Source: Mediannikoviicoccus sp037890055 (GTDB taxonomy: Bacteria; Bacillota; Clostridia; Tissierellales; Peptoniphilaceae). Taken from it: a DNA stretch of 39,215 bases. Made by a program: the position numbers and the translations under genes. Shown here in pieces: positions 1-9,067 of this stretch. A model generated the notes under the pieces. The model worked only from the letters and a program-made list of their open reading frames with translations, was not told the origin of the DNA and searched no databases. Numbering within the stretch: position 1 is the first letter of the stretch; each line of letters starts with the position of its first letter. The stretch lies in the NCBI GenBank assembly GCA_037890055.1, contig JBBKBD010000019.1; one strand, written 5' to 3'.

Positions 1-3
1 AAG

Positions 4-28
4 AGAGTCCCTATGGGGCTCTTTTTTT
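4..28 (+). terminator. Intrinsic terminator of an upstream gene
   Basis: Arms 4-11 and 15-22 pair over 8 bp (one U-G) around a 3-nt loop, and the 3' arm runs into seven T. It must end a transcript that enters from the left of the window. Confidence 0.75.
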
Positions 29-42
29 CGTTAGTTTTAAAG

Positions 43-147
43 ACCGAGTCAAGCACTCAAATTGTTAGGCTAAAAATGATTGTTACCACAATTCATACTT
101 AATTGGAACATTTATTTTCAAGTATGGGGTTGAGTGCTCGACTTGGT
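43..147. repeat. Imperfect inverted repeat, 18-nt arms
   Basis: Arms 43-60 and 130-147 are inverted copies with two mismatches. A second, inner pair (94-100 and 120-126, catactt/aagtatg) nests inside. No coding potential is visible. It could be a decayed miniature element or a structured intergenic RNA; the sequence alone does not decide. Confidence 0.5.
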
Positions 148-213
148 ATTTTGTAGAGCACATAACCAAAAGTTGTAAACCCTTCAGTCCTATACGAAGG
201 AAAGACTCTCAGC

Positions 214-393
214 TCTGTCATTCTGAGCAGAAAAATTTTTGAAAAAATTTTGAAGTCGAAGAATCTCGTTAACTTTCTGCTAGAAAGTTAACGCTAAATT
301 ATTATAATATTTTCTTATCTAAAGTCACACAAATCTCCAACTTCTTACTTCCCATCTCTTATCTCTTAGGTCAAGAATTCTTCGACTCCAATT
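214..393. repeat. Interspersed-repeat-like segment with perfect hairpin
   Basis: The stretch 216-228 (tgtcattctgagc) followed by gaagaatctc near 259-267 resembles a short dispersed repeat that I recall from many Firmicutes genomes. An inverted, diverged copy of its end (ttcttcgactcc) lies at about 378-389. Between them, 267-277 and 283-293 form a perfect 11-bp hairpin with a 5-nt loop. There is no gene here. Identity as a known repeat family is from memory. Confidence 0.4.
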
Positions 394-394
394 T

Positions 395-424
395 TTGCAA
401 CTTATTCGCAGTATGTTGTATAAT
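395..424 (+). promoter_or_regulatory. Sigma-A-type promoter for the yybS-gdpP operon
   Basis: TTGCAA at 395-400 and TATAAT at 419-424 are separated by 18 nt. The promoter lies directly ahead of the first gene of the host operon, which starts at 436-442. Confidence 0.65.
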
Positions 425-435
425 AGTAAGGAGTT

Positions 436-1410
436 ATGGAGGTGTTAACTATCGAAAATAAAGATATGATTCCGACGAACCTGGAACTTTTAGTTTCAGT
501 ACTAAGATCAATTACATTTGGAATTATTGGAACAATTTTTCCAGTGGTTTCATTTTTAATTTTCTTTATGCCTTCTCCTGCCATATGGCTTGGAGTTAAA
601 AGAGGTGTAACTAAGGCACTACTATCCACACTTATAGTTTCTTTAGCTATGGGACTCATAGGTGGATTTACTTTTATGGCTATGTACTTATTCGTAGCAA
701 TACCAATAGTATTTATAACCATTACTTTAATAAAGGAAGAGAAAGAAAGTTATAAGATTATAGCCATTAATATGCTGGCAATAGTAATAATGGCAGTGGT
801 ATTTTTTATAAACTTCAAATACATTATGAACATTGATGTAATCACTGGTATATCAAAATCAATTGATACAGCAGCAAATGATTTTATTAAGATTATAGAA
901 GAAAGAGGTATGCCTAACATTGCAATGAGTAGGGGAGAAATTCTAAAACTTGTTGACTTGATTAAGCTAACTCTACCAGGTTCTTCTATAATATGTGCAA
1001 TATCATTTGTGTTTTTGTCTTATATATATGCACTTAATATGCTTAGAAGAGACAATTACAATGTTAAGCACAGACTTAGATTTATTGATATAAGAATGCC
1101 GAAGAAAAGTCTTATTTTAATAGTTGTAACTGGAACAGCTTTAGTCTTGCTATACTCTTTAAAGATACAATATTTTGATATAATCTTTATAAACACCGTT
1201 TCAGTAATAGGATTTTTATTTATGATGGCAGGCATATTTACAATAGACTACTACTTTATAAATAAGATGCCAAGGGCACTTCGTTTTATAATACCGATGC
1301 TTGTAATAATCTTATTTTACGGCTCATATTTGTATATGATAGTTGGACTATTGGACAGTTTTGTTAATTTTAGAAAGAGATTTGAGAGGGTAGAAAATGA
1401 AAAAATTTAA
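436..1410 (+). CDS. yybS: YybS family (DUF2232) integral membrane protein
   Basis: The product (324 aa) is a very hydrophobic protein with about seven or eight membrane segments, a polar central stretch near residues 140-175, and a basic C-terminal tail. It matches the DUF2232/YybS family, whose function is unknown and whose gene characteristically sits just before gdpP, rplI and dnaB, as here. The family call rests on this gene order plus the membrane pattern. AAGGAG at 428-433 lies only 2 nt before ATG 436 but 8 nt before the in-frame GTG at 442, so GTG 442 may be the true start. The 3' end overlaps gdpP by 14 nt, which implies co-translation. Confidence 0.8.
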   Translation: MEVLTIENKDMIPTNLELLVSVLRSITFGIIGTIFPVVSFLIFFMPSPAIWLGVKRGVTKALLSTLIVSLAMGLIGGFTFMAMYLFVAIPIVFITITLIKEEKESYKIIAINMLAIVIMAVVFFINFKYIMNIDVITGISKSIDTAANDFIKIIEERGMPNIAMSRGEILKLVDLIKLTLPGSSIICAISFVFLSYIYALNMLRRDNYNVKHRLRFIDIRMPKKSLILIVVTGTALVLLYSLKIQYFDIIFINTVSVIGFLFMMAGIFTIDYYFINKMPRALRFIIPMLVIILFYGSYLYMIVGLLDSFVNFRKRFERVENEKI

Positions 1411-3409
1411 TATTTTTAATTTAGGTGAATTGATACCTTTTTATATCTTTTTAGTTATACTTTCAGGTATTCTTTTTTACTACAATAAGATAATTGGTGT
1501 AATAGCCCTTATTGTTACAGCTTTTTTATTGATTTATGAAATAAGAAATCTTTCTGATAAAGAAGAGCAACTTGAAAACTATATGGAAAACTTCAACGAT
1601 AAATTTGACGAGATAACGAGAAGGGCAATTTTTTCAATGCCTTTTCCACTTGCTATCTTAAACTATGAGGGAAAGATTATTTGGCATAACACCAACTTAA
1701 AGACCATGGTTGATGAAGAAGAGCCTGTGCTAAATCTCTTTATAAATGAAGTCTTTCCAGAAGTTGATGTAAAAAAGCTTCCAAAGGACAATGACTATTT
1801 AAATATTGACTATAAGGACAAGAGCTACAAGCTATATGTAAATACATTTGAAGACAAAAGACATGAAAAGAATATTTTAATCTATATAGTAGAAAGTACT
1901 AAGGAAAAGAATTTAGAAAATCTTCTTTTAGATGAATCACTAGCAGTAATTAATCTAAATGTGGACAATTATGACGAGTTAATTGAAAATACTGATAGCT
2001 CCAATACACCAATGGTAAGGGCGAAGATTGACAGTGTTATAAATAACTTTGCAAATGCACATGAAGGCTTTGCAATTAAGTATGAGCAAGAAGACTATAC
2101 TATTATAATGTCATACGAAAACCTACTAAAGGCCATAAGAGGAAAGTTTTATGTACTTGATGATGTTAGGGAGATTGAAGAGGGAAATAGAATTGCAGCA
2201 ACACTAAGTATTGGTGTTGGAACTTTGGAAGAGAATCCTCTTGAAGCATATAAGTCTGCCAGGGCGTGTTTAAATGTTGCCCTTGGACGTGGTGGAGACC
2301 AAGCCGTTGTTAAGCTTGAAGACCACTATGAGTACTTTGGTGGCAAGAATCAATCCGTTACTAAAAACTCAACTGTTAAGGCAAGGGTTATGGCAAATGG
2401 TATTATAAAATTACTGGAAAGATCTGGAGATGTTTTTATTATGGGCCATAGAAATCCCGACATGGACTCCCTTGGATCATGCCTTGGAGTAATGGAACTT
2501 GCAAAGAGAATGGACAAGAACTTTTATATCGTTCTAGACAGGGTAACTCCTGCAATTGAAAAGATATATAATGCACTTCTTTCAGACTATCCAAAATCTG
2601 AAGACTTTGACATAAAGGATATATTTATTAAGCCAAATGACGCTGTGAACATATGTAAAAAGGAAACTGTAGTTGTGGTTTTAGACCACCACAGCAAAAA
2701 CAGTTCTGAAGCGCCGGGACTTTTGGACATTTCTAAAAATATTATTCTTATTGACCACCATAGAAGAGGTTCTGACTATATTGACAATGCAATATTAACC
2801 TACTTAGAACCTCATGCATCTTCGACTTCAGAATTAATAACAGAAATTTTATTCTATTCAACAGATAGACTAAAAATACCAAGAGTTATTGCTGAAGGAC
2901 TACTTGCTGGTATAACGGTGGATACAAAGAACTTTATACTTCAAACTGGAGTTAGAACATTTGAAGCTGCATCCATATTAAAGAGACAGGGTGCGGACAG
3001 CATTAGAGTAAGACAGCTATTTAGAAATGACATTGAAACTGTTAAACACAAGGGAGAAGTTGTTTATAAATCCGAGATATATAAAGAAAAAATTGCCATT
3101 GGAACACTAGAGCAAGACTCAGACGACAATATACTTATTGCTGCACAAGCTGCAGATGAGTTACTGAACATGAATAATATCGAAGCGGCATTTGTACTTA
3201 CAAATGTTAAAAATAAGATTCATATTTCCGGGCGTAGTCTTGGACAGATATCCGTACAGTTGATTCTTGAAAAGCTTGATGGTGGTGGCCACTTGACAGC
3301 GGCGGGAACTCAAATGGAAATCTCAATGGATGAGGCGATTAAAGAGCTTAAACAAGTGATAGATGAATATTTACAGGAGGACAAGGATGAAAGTAATACT
3401 GATAGATGA
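1397..3409 (+). CDS. gdpP: Cyclic-di-AMP phosphodiesterase GdpP
   Basis: This 670-aa membrane-bound phosphodiesterase hydrolyses c-di-AMP. Visible domains in order are: two membrane helices (about residues 10-50), a PAS-like region (about 75-150), a degenerate GGDEF region (about 170-300, no intact GGDEF motif), a DHH domain and a DHHA1 domain. DHH metal ligands are clear: GHRNPDMDS at 350-358, LDHH at 429-432 and IDHH at 452-455. The DHHA1 motif GGGH lies at 629-632. Length and order match GdpP of Bacillus and Staphylococcus, where it controls wall and potassium homeostasis and beta-lactam tolerance. GAGAGGG sits just ahead of ATG 1397. The gene overlaps yybS upstream and rplI downstream (23 nt). 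Confidence 0.95.
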   Translation: MKKFNIFNLGELIPFYIFLVILSGILFYYNKIIGVIALIVTAFLLIYEIRNLSDKEEQLENYMENFNDKFDEITRRAIFSMPFPLAILNYEGKIIWHNTNLKTMVDEEEPVLNLFINEVFPEVDVKKLPKDNDYLNIDYKDKSYKLYVNTFEDKRHEKNILIYIVESTKEKNLENLLLDESLAVINLNVDNYDELIENTDSSNTPMVRAKIDSVINNFANAHEGFAIKYEQEDYTIIMSYENLLKAIRGKFYVLDDVREIEEGNRIAATLSIGVGTLEENPLEAYKSARACLNVALGRGGDQAVVKLEDHYEYFGGKNQSVTKNSTVKARVMANGIIKLLERSGDVFIMGHRNPDMDSLGSCLGVMELAKRMDKNFYIVLDRVTPAIEKIYNALLSDYPKSEDFDIKDIFIKPNDAVNICKKETVVVVLDHHSKNSSEAPGLLDISKNIILIDHHRRGSDYIDNAILTYLEPHASSTSELITEILFYSTDRLKIPRVIAEGLLAGITVDTKNFILQTGVRTFEAASILKRQGADSIRVRQLFRNDIETVKHKGEVVYKSEIYKEKIAIGTLEQDSDDNILIAAQAADELLNMNNIEAAFVLTNVKNKIHISGRSLGQISVQLILEKLDGGGHLTAAGTQMEISMDEAIKELKQVIDEYLQEDKDESNTDR

Positions 3410-3833
3410 TGTAAAAAAACTTGGGAAAAAGGGAGAGCTAGTTAACACCAAAGTTGGTTATGCGAGAAACTTTCTATTCCCAAACAATTTAGCAATAGAA
3501 GCAACCAAGGAAAACTTAGCTAATTGGGAAGAAGAACAAAAAAACATTGAAGCTAAGAAAGAAGCTGACAGACAAGAAGCTTTAAAATTAAAGGAAGAAC
3601 TTGAAAACTCTCAAGTTACAATCAAAGCTAAAGCTGGCGAAGGTGATAAACTTTTTGGTGCGGTTACTGCTATGGACATCTCTAAGGCCTTGAGAGAACA
3701 AAAGGGTATGCAAATTGACAGAAAGAAGATTGAACTTAAGGAAAACATTAAAAATGTTTGTGTAGTTAAGGTTCCTGTAAAGCTTTATTATGAAGTAACT
3801 GCCGATTTAAAAGTGGAGGTTGTAAAAGCGTAA
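3387..3833 (+). CDS. rplI: 50S ribosomal protein L9
   Basis: The product (148 aa) begins MKVILIDDVKKLGKKGELV, the conserved L9 N-terminal domain that binds 23S rRNA. A long lysine/glutamate-rich connecting helix (about residues 45-75) and the C-terminal domain follow. I chose ATG 3387 over the longer frame at 3363 because AGGAGG (3375-3380) lies 6 nt upstream and the family begins at this methionine. It starts inside the end of gdpP and its stop codon abuts the dnaB start, so the genes form one translationally linked operon. Confidence 0.95.
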   Translation: MKVILIDDVKKLGKKGELVNTKVGYARNFLFPNNLAIEATKENLANWEEEQKNIEAKKEADRQEALKLKEELENSQVTIKAKAGEGDKLFGAVTAMDISKALREQKGMQIDRKKIELKENIKNVCVVKVPVKLYYEVTADLKVEVVKA

Positions 3834-5195
3834 ATGGAAGGAAATTTGGAAAGCAAAATATTTCCAAATGACATAAATGCTGAGATGTCCGTTTTAGGGT
3901 CTATGATTTTGGATAAACATGCCATAGATACTGCAACGGGCATTTTAAAATATGATGACTTTTATGCAGGGAAAAATGCAGAAGTCTTTAGAGGTGTAAT
4001 CAACCTTTATGAAAAAGGGGAACAAATTGACTTTATCACCCTTTCTGACGAGCTTAAAAAGGAAGGAAAGCTTGATTTTGTCGGTGGAATAGAGTACCTT
4101 ATGACACTTACGGAAATGGTACCAGGTCCAACCAATGTGGAAGCCTATGCGAAGATTGTTCACGAAAAGGCAACCCTTAGGTATTTGATTAGAACCTCTG
4201 ATGAAGTAATGAAGATGTCATATGGAAACAAAGAAGCTATGGAAGTGTTGGAGTTTGCAGAAAGCTCCATCTATAAGTTGAGTCAGTCCAATTCAAAGTC
4301 AGATCTTGAAAAGATTTCACATCTTCTAGGAAAGACTTTGGATCAAATAAATGAAATGAGTTTAAGAGAGGGCGGAATAACAGGAATTACAACGGGACTT
4401 TCCGACCTAGACAAACAACTGTCTGGTTTTCAAAAGTCAGACCTGGTACTTATTGCCGCAAGGCCGTCCATGGGTAAGTCTACCCTAGCATTAAACATGG
4501 CCCTATCAGCTGCCCTTGAACAAAAATCAGTTGCCATCTTCTCCTTGGAAATGAGCAAGATGCAGCTAATACAAAGATTTTTATCACAGTTGTCACATAT
4601 AAATCTTCAAGATATTATTAGTGGCAAGATTCCAGAAGACTCTTTTGAACAACTGGGACAGGCCATAAATATTTTGGAAGATGCACCTATCTATATAGAC
4701 GATACTTCAAGTATATCTTTAACGGAACTTCGTTCAAAGGCTAGAAGGCTTTCATCTAAAGAGGGACTTGATATACTTTTTATTGACTACTTGCAGCTTA
4801 TGACTGACGGTACCGGTAGAGGAGAAAATAGACAACAGGAAATTTCGAACATATCCCGTGGACTAAAGGGACTTGCAAAGGAATTAAACTGCCCAGTAAT
4901 AGCTCTGTCACAGCTTTCGAGAGCCGTTGAACAGAGGTCCGACAAAAGGCCAATGCTTTCAGACATGAGGGAGTCGGGGGCAATCGAGCAAGATGCGGAC
5001 ATAGTTATGATGATTTATAGAGATGACTACTATAATCCTGAAACAACAGACAGACCAAATATAACTGATTTAATAATTGCAAAACATAGAAATGGACCTA
5101 CAGGATCAATTCAGATGTACTTCAACAAGGAACACTCTAAATTTACCGACGTAGAGTTTGACTTTAATAATAATGGAAGTTATGGACAGGAATAG
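3834..5195 (+). CDS. dnaB: Replicative DNA helicase DnaB
   Basis: This is the hexameric 5'-3' replicative helicase (453 aa; called DnaC in Bacillus). The N-terminal helical domain (about 1-105) binds primase. The C-terminal RecA-type ATPase shows Walker A ARPSMGKST at residues 209-217, Walker B (LFIDYLQLM, about 313-321), SQLSRAVEQR, and the conserved SDMRESGAIEQDADIV stretch with the arginine finger region. Its ATG directly follows the rplI stop; GGAGGT (3815-3820) lies 13 nt upstream, inside rplI. Its likely loaders, DnaD and a DnaI-like ATPase, are encoded just downstream. Confidence 0.96.
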   Translation: MEGNLESKIFPNDINAEMSVLGSMILDKHAIDTATGILKYDDFYAGKNAEVFRGVINLYEKGEQIDFITLSDELKKEGKLDFVGGIEYLMTLTEMVPGPTNVEAYAKIVHEKATLRYLIRTSDEVMKMSYGNKEAMEVLEFAESSIYKLSQSNSKSDLEKISHLLGKTLDQINEMSLREGGITGITTGLSDLDKQLSGFQKSDLVLIAARPSMGKSTLALNMALSAALEQKSVAIFSLEMSKMQLIQRFLSQLSHINLQDIISGKIPEDSFEQLGQAINILEDAPIYIDDTSSISLTELRSKARRLSSKEGLDILFIDYLQLMTDGTGRGENRQQEISNISRGLKGLAKELNCPVIALSQLSRAVEQRSDKRPMLSDMRESGAIEQDADIVMMIYRDDYYNPETTDRPNITDLIIAKHRNGPTGSIQMYFNKEHSKFTDVEFDFNNNGSYGQE

Positions 5196-5796
5196 TATTA
5201 TAATCAAAGACGATGATTTGGTTATTGATAAATTTACTCTTGAAGATGCCTTTTCAATGAGCAAATGGGATAACCATGACAACGAACTCTTTATTGACTA
5301 CAATTTTAATGGCAATAACGAAAGCTATTTAACCCTTTGGTACCGTTCTAAGAGAATTGGTTTTCAAAATAAATATTACGGCGTAAATTTAAATGGCGAA
5401 CTCATAGGTTATATTGCAATAAAAGAGATTAAATTTTTCAAAAAGACTGCTATTTTAGGTATTGTCTTTAATCCAAAGTATTCTTCCATGGGCCTTGGAT
5501 ATAGGTCAATGCGACTGTTTTTGGACTACTATTTTTACGAACTTAACATGAAAGAGTTAACCCTTGATGTTAATCAGTTTAACTACAGAGCCATTAATCT
5601 TTATAAAAAGCTTGGCTTTGTGTACAAGTATGAATACCTTGGTCTTTTTGAAAATCAGAATATAGATTTTACAAACCCTTTTTATGCACAGTTTAAGGAT
5701 GATTTTGTTATAGATAAAGGGCGTATCTACTCTATAATTCACTTCATGACTTTAAACAAATTTGATTACGAAAGGAGTTGTAAAGATGACTTTTAA
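5173..5796 (+). CDS. GNAT family N-acetyltransferase
   Basis: The product (about 207 aa) has a GNAT fold: the acetyl-CoA pyrophosphate-binding segment is SSMGLGYRS, followed by an amphipathic helix, LTLDVNQFNYRAINLYKKLGF (split as the usual beta-5/alpha-4 region NxxAixLYxxlGF) and a C-terminal strand pair. The N-terminus resembles RimJ-type acetyltransferases. The acceptor is unknown. ATG 5173 or 5182 are possible starts; neither has a good Shine-Dalgarno sequence and both overlap the end of dnaB, so translation is probably coupled. The 3' end overlaps dnaD by 11 nt. An acetyltransferase wedged between helicase and loader genes is notable, but no functional link can be read from sequence. Confidence 0.85.
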   Translation: MEVMDRNSIIIKDDDLVIDKFTLEDAFSMSKWDNHDNELFIDYNFNGNNESYLTLWYRSKRIGFQNKYYGVNLNGELIGYIAIKEIKFFKKTAILGIVFNPKYSSMGLGYRSMRLFLDYYFYELNMKELTLDVNQFNYRAINLYKKLGFVYKYEYLGLFENQNIDFTNPFYAQFKDDFVIDKGRIYSIIHFMTLNKFDYERSCKDDF

Positions 5797-6556
5797 CATT
5801 GACGAATTTAATATAGATTTAGGAGAAACCTCAATTGAAAATCTGTTTTTAGATTTATTTATGCCTTTAGCATCGGGAGATGATGTTAAGGTGTATCTAT
5901 ACCTATACAGACAGGTTACAAAAGAGGGCAATGGTTTTAAATTTGATAAAAATATAATTTCCAGAGACTTAAATATGTCTGTTGAAGAAATAGATTTGAG
6001 CATAAGGCACTGGCTTGAAGAGGGAATTATAAAAAGAGAATTAAAACCAGGCACTAACGAATACTCTTACTCCTTCTTGTCCATTAGGGAGCTACAACTG
6101 GGACAAAAATCATTTTATGAATATGACCAGAGGGACGACAATCCAAAGAGCTTTAACGAAAATGTAGAGCTGTTCAACTGGATTGAAGAATTTTTAAGTA
6201 TTCCCCTTGGGGCAAGTACCATTATGGAGATAACGGAGTTTCAACAAGAGACAGGAATTGAGTCGGAGCTTATAAAAAAAGCATTTCAATACTCCTTTGA
6301 TAAGAGAGAAAAGAAAAATCCAAACTATGTAATGGGAATTTTGAAAAACTGGGTTGTTGACGGAATAAAAACAGTTGCAGACTTCAACAAGATGGTAGAA
6401 GAAGAAAAGACTAGAAAAGACAATATGAAAAAGAGAAGATCCTATTACAGACCTTCAGATAGCGACAAGGCAAACAAGGAAGTGGAACAAAGTCCTGAAA
6501 TGGAAAACTTAATCAAGAAACTGAGAGAGAAAAAAAGGAACTTAAGTGATGAATGA
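5786..6556 (+). CDS. dnaD: DnaD-type replication initiation/helicase-loading protein
   Basis: The product (256 aa) fits the DnaD/DnaB-B family. It has an N-terminal winged-helix region (about 25-100, LDLFMPLASGDDVKVYLYLYR... IIKRELK) and a C-terminal DnaB_2 helical domain (about 130-205) that includes YVMGILKNWVVDGI, the YxxxIxxxW signature of DnaD-like proteins. A charged tail rich in K, R and E follows. In Bacillus, DnaD remodels DNA at the origin and recruits the helicase loader. ATG 5786 is preferred because AAAGGAG (5771-5777) lies 8 nt upstream. It overlaps both neighbours by a few bases. Confidence 0.88.
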   Translation: MTFNIDEFNIDLGETSIENLFLDLFMPLASGDDVKVYLYLYRQVTKEGNGFKFDKNIISRDLNMSVEEIDLSIRHWLEEGIIKRELKPGTNEYSYSFLSIRELQLGQKSFYEYDQRDDNPKSFNENVELFNWIEEFLSIPLGASTIMEITEFQQETGIESELIKKAFQYSFDKREKKNPNYVMGILKNWVVDGIKTVADFNKMVEEEKTRKDNMKKRRSYYRPSDSDKANKEVEQSPEMENLIKKLREKKRNLSDE

Positions 6557-7514
6557 ATACGATAAAGCGGGAAAAATTTTAGAACAGAGAAGACTTCAAG
6601 AAGCCACCCTTCAAGAAGAGAGAATAAAAGAAGTTTCTGAAAAAATCCCCGAATACGATTACTTAACAAAAAAAATCAGTCAACTTAATATAAAATATAT
6701 CTATGAGATGAGAAGTCCATCAAAGGAAAAAGTTCAAGGGATTTTAGATGAAATAGAATCTTTAAAAGAAGAGAGGGAAAATCTCCTAGTTAAAAATGGA
6801 TTTCCAAAGGACTACACCGAAAGAAAATATTTTTGTGAAATTTGCAAGGATGAAGGCCATGTCAATGGAACAATTTGCAAATGTAAAAAAGATTTGGTAG
6901 TAAAAGAAAAAATAAAATCATCTTCACTTCATTCTGGAATTAAAGAGCAAAATTTTGAAAATTTTAACTTTGAAATTTTTTCCGACGAAAAAGAAGAAAA
7001 TAAACCACTAAGTCCCAGGGACCTTGCAAAGTTTTATTATGAAGAATTTAAAGAGTACTGTGAAAACTTTTCAAAAGACTCACGCTCGTTATTTATTTCA
7101 GGGCCAGTGGGCACGGGCAAGACATATTTTTGTAACTGCATTTCATATGAACTGGTCAAGAAAAATGTAAACGTGGTCTACTTAACTGCGCCGGATCTAA
7201 TGAAGAGGCTTAGAAATTATAATCTTGGTTCATTTGAGTTTGAAGAACAGTACAGACAGGACTATGACCTTATTGTGGACTCAGACCTTTTAATCATTGA
7301 CGACTTAGGGTCAGAACAGGTTAGCCAGTACAATATGGCAAGTCTTTTCAACCTTATTAACGAAAGGCTTATAAGAAAAAAACCGGTCATAATCTCAACT
7401 AATGTTTCATTTAACGACATTAGAGACTTATATGACGAAAGAATTTACTCAAGACTAAAGTCATATGAACTATGCACCATGTATGGCGATGACTTGAGAG
7501 ACAGAGTATATTAA
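6549..7514 (+). CDS. DnaI/DnaC-like helicase loader ATPase
   Basis: This 321-aa AAA+ ATPase probably loads DnaB onto DNA. The N-terminal half is helical with a zinc-binding cluster C96-x2-C99 ... C110-x-C112 (CEICKDEGHVNGTICKC), as in DnaI/DnaC N-terminal domains. The ATPase core has Walker A GPVGTGKT at 185-192 and Walker B LLIIDDLGSE, followed by sensor regions (IISTN) and a final arginine-rich end. It lies directly after dnaD and overlaps it by 8 nt. ATG 6549 has AAGGAA 8 nt upstream; GTG 6546 is the alternative. IstB-type transposon helpers share this fold, but the zinc cluster and context favour a replicative loader. Confidence 0.88.
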   Translation: MNEYDKAGKILEQRRLQEATLQEERIKEVSEKIPEYDYLTKKISQLNIKYIYEMRSPSKEKVQGILDEIESLKEERENLLVKNGFPKDYTERKYFCEICKDEGHVNGTICKCKKDLVVKEKIKSSSLHSGIKEQNFENFNFEIFSDEKEENKPLSPRDLAKFYYEEFKEYCENFSKDSRSLFISGPVGTGKTYFCNCISYELVKKNVNVVYLTAPDLMKRLRNYNLGSFEFEEQYRQDYDLIVDSDLLIIDDLGSEQVSQYNMASLFNLINERLIRKKPVIISTNVSFNDIRDLYDERIYSRLKSYELCTMYGDDLRDRVY

Positions 7515-7529
7515 TCCATAGGAGAAGAA

Positions 7530-8846
7530 ATGGATAAAATTATAGAAAATTTAGAAATCATCGATATTACAGAAGAAGGTAAGGGCGTGGCAAAAGCTTC
7601 ACGCAGAGTTTACTTTGTTGAAAACGCAAGCCTTGGAGAAGTAATAGATGCAAAAATTACAAAAGAGAAGAAAAATTTCATAGAAGCGGCAAAAATAAGG
7701 ACTTTAAAACAAAGTCCTTATTTTGTAGAACCTATTTGTCCCTACTTTGACAACTGCGACGGATGCACGACTATGAACTTGAGCTACGAAAAAGAATTGG
7801 AATTAAAAGTTCAAATGGTAAAGGATAAGCTTGAGAGAATTGGTAAGACAAAAGTAGATGATTGCGACATAATAAAATGCCCAAATAGAAAAAACTTTAG
7901 AAATAAAATTGAACTGAAAGTAAACGCCCGGGGAGAACTTGGATACTATCTTTCAAGAAGCCACAGCCTTGTTAGCATAGACAAATGTATTGTAGCAGGA
8001 GAAAACACCAATAAGTTAATACCCGTAATAGAAGAAAAAATAAAAGAGCTTGGACTAAAGGGCTATGACAGAAAGAGTAAAGTTGGAGAAATAAAAAACA
8101 TTACCATTAGAGAAAATAAGTTAGGGGAGCTACAAGTAACATTAACCCTTTCAGAACTTAATAAAAAAGTGAAGAAGCTATTTGAAAAACTTATGGAAGT
8201 GGAAAATATAATTGAAATTCACTACTCCATAAATAAAGATCCACGCTCCGAGATAATGAAAGATACTATTTTAGTCCATAGAAAAAGAGAATACCAAGAT
8301 AGTATTGAAAAGCTTCAATTTAAAATATCACCAAGATCCTTCTTTCAAACAAATAGCATTATGACAGGAGAGCTTTATAAAGAAGCAGTTCGTCAAATGA
8401 ATTTAACAGGAGAAGAAAAACTTTTGGATCTATACTGCGGCATAGGAAGCACAAGCCTATACTTTGCCAACTACGCTAAAGAAGTTATCGGCGTAGAAGT
8501 TGTAAAAGATGCAGTAGATGACGCTGTTTTAAATGCAGAATTAAATGAAATAGACAATGTGAAATTTATCCTCGGAAAGAGTGAAGATAAAATTTCAAAA
8601 TACTTAAAAGATGTGGACATCTTGGTAGTAGATCCACCAAGAAAGGGACTGGATAAAAAAGTAATAGAAGAAGTTTCAAAGTCCAACATAGAAAAAACAA
8701 TGTATATCTCCTGCAACCCAAGCACCTTAGCAAGAGACGTGGCGCTTTTTAGAGAAATAGGATTTGAAATTAAAGAAGTGAAACTAGTGGATATGTTTAG
8801 TAATAATTTACACGTGGAGAGTGTAGTATTGATGTCAAGAAAATAG
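7530..8846 (+). CDS. rlmD: 23S rRNA (uracil-C5)-methyltransferase, RlmD/TrmA family
   Basis: This SAM-dependent m5U methyltransferase (438 aa) has an N-terminal TRAM domain (about 1-58) and an iron-sulfur cluster set C70-x5-C76-x2-C79 with C153. The Rossmann SAM motif is LLDLYCGIGSTSLYFA; DPPRKGLD and the catalytic nucleophile in ISCNPSTLARD (C395) follow. AGGAGA lies 7 nt before ATG 7530. Whether it modifies U747, U1939 or both cannot be read from sequence; Bacillus homologues go by RlmCD. The prophage begins just after this gene; the 3' end of the related streptococcal rum gene is a known integration site for phages and ICEs. Confidence 0.93.
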   Translation: MDKIIENLEIIDITEEGKGVAKASRRVYFVENASLGEVIDAKITKEKKNFIEAAKIRTLKQSPYFVEPICPYFDNCDGCTTMNLSYEKELELKVQMVKDKLERIGKTKVDDCDIIKCPNRKNFRNKIELKVNARGELGYYLSRSHSLVSIDKCIVAGENTNKLIPVIEEKIKELGLKGYDRKSKVGEIKNITIRENKLGELQVTLTLSELNKKVKKLFEKLMEVENIIEIHYSINKDPRSEIMKDTILVHRKREYQDSIEKLQFKISPRSFFQTNSIMTGELYKEAVRQMNLTGEEKLLDLYCGIGSTSLYFANYAKEVIGVEVVKDAVDDAVLNAELNEIDNVKFILGKSEDKISKYLKDVDILVVDPPRKGLDKKVIEEVSKSNIEKTMYISCNPSTLARDVALFREIGFEIKEVKLVDMFSNNLHVESVVLMSRK

Positions 8847-8874
8847 AATAACAAGCTATAAAACTGTTGAAATC

Positions 8875-8914
8875 AATGGCTTTTGGGGTTTTAGAAGAAA
8901 TCCTAAAAGCCATT
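8875..8914 (+). terminator. Likely terminator of the host operon
   Basis: Arms 8875-8884 and 8905-8914 pair perfectly over 10 bp, with up to four weaker G-C/G-U pairs inside and a 12-nt loop. Only a short, interrupted T tract follows, so efficiency is uncertain. Confidence 0.55.
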
Positions 8915-8970
8915 TCTCTATTAGAAAAACACCTTGTGGGAATATATTAATAGTAAAAGTCGTAGGGGTG

Positions 8971-9016
8971 TGTAGACAGAATAGATATTTATAGGGAGAG
9001 TGGACAGAATAGACAT
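8971..9016. repeat. Short imperfect direct repeat near the prophage edge
   Basis: The 11-mer gacagaataga occurs at 8975-8985 and 9003-9013, 28 nt apart, with similar flanks (gtagacag/gtggacag). The pair lies between the rlmD terminator and the lysogeny module, where the left attachment site is expected. It could be recombinase arm sites or chance. Confidence 0.35.
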
Positions 9017-9031
9017 GTAAAATAAATTAAA

Positions 9032-9067
9032 AAAGAGCTAGCAAAAAATAAATAGGCTAGTTCTTTT
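9032..9067. terminator. Bidirectional terminator after the immA-like gene
   Basis: Arms 9032-9042 and 9056-9066 pair over 11 bp with one wobble. T-rich flanks occur on both strands, so it can end leftward transcripts from the lysogeny genes and rightward read-through from rlmD. Confidence 0.7.

Noticed and set aside
3363..3386. Longer start for ribosomal protein L9
   Set aside because: The extension lies inside gdpP, and AGGAGG plus family alignment place the start at 3387.
6549..7514. IstB transposase helper ATPase
   Set aside because: No IstA transposase or insertion-sequence ends nearby; the zinc cluster and dnaD/dnaB context fit a helicase loader.
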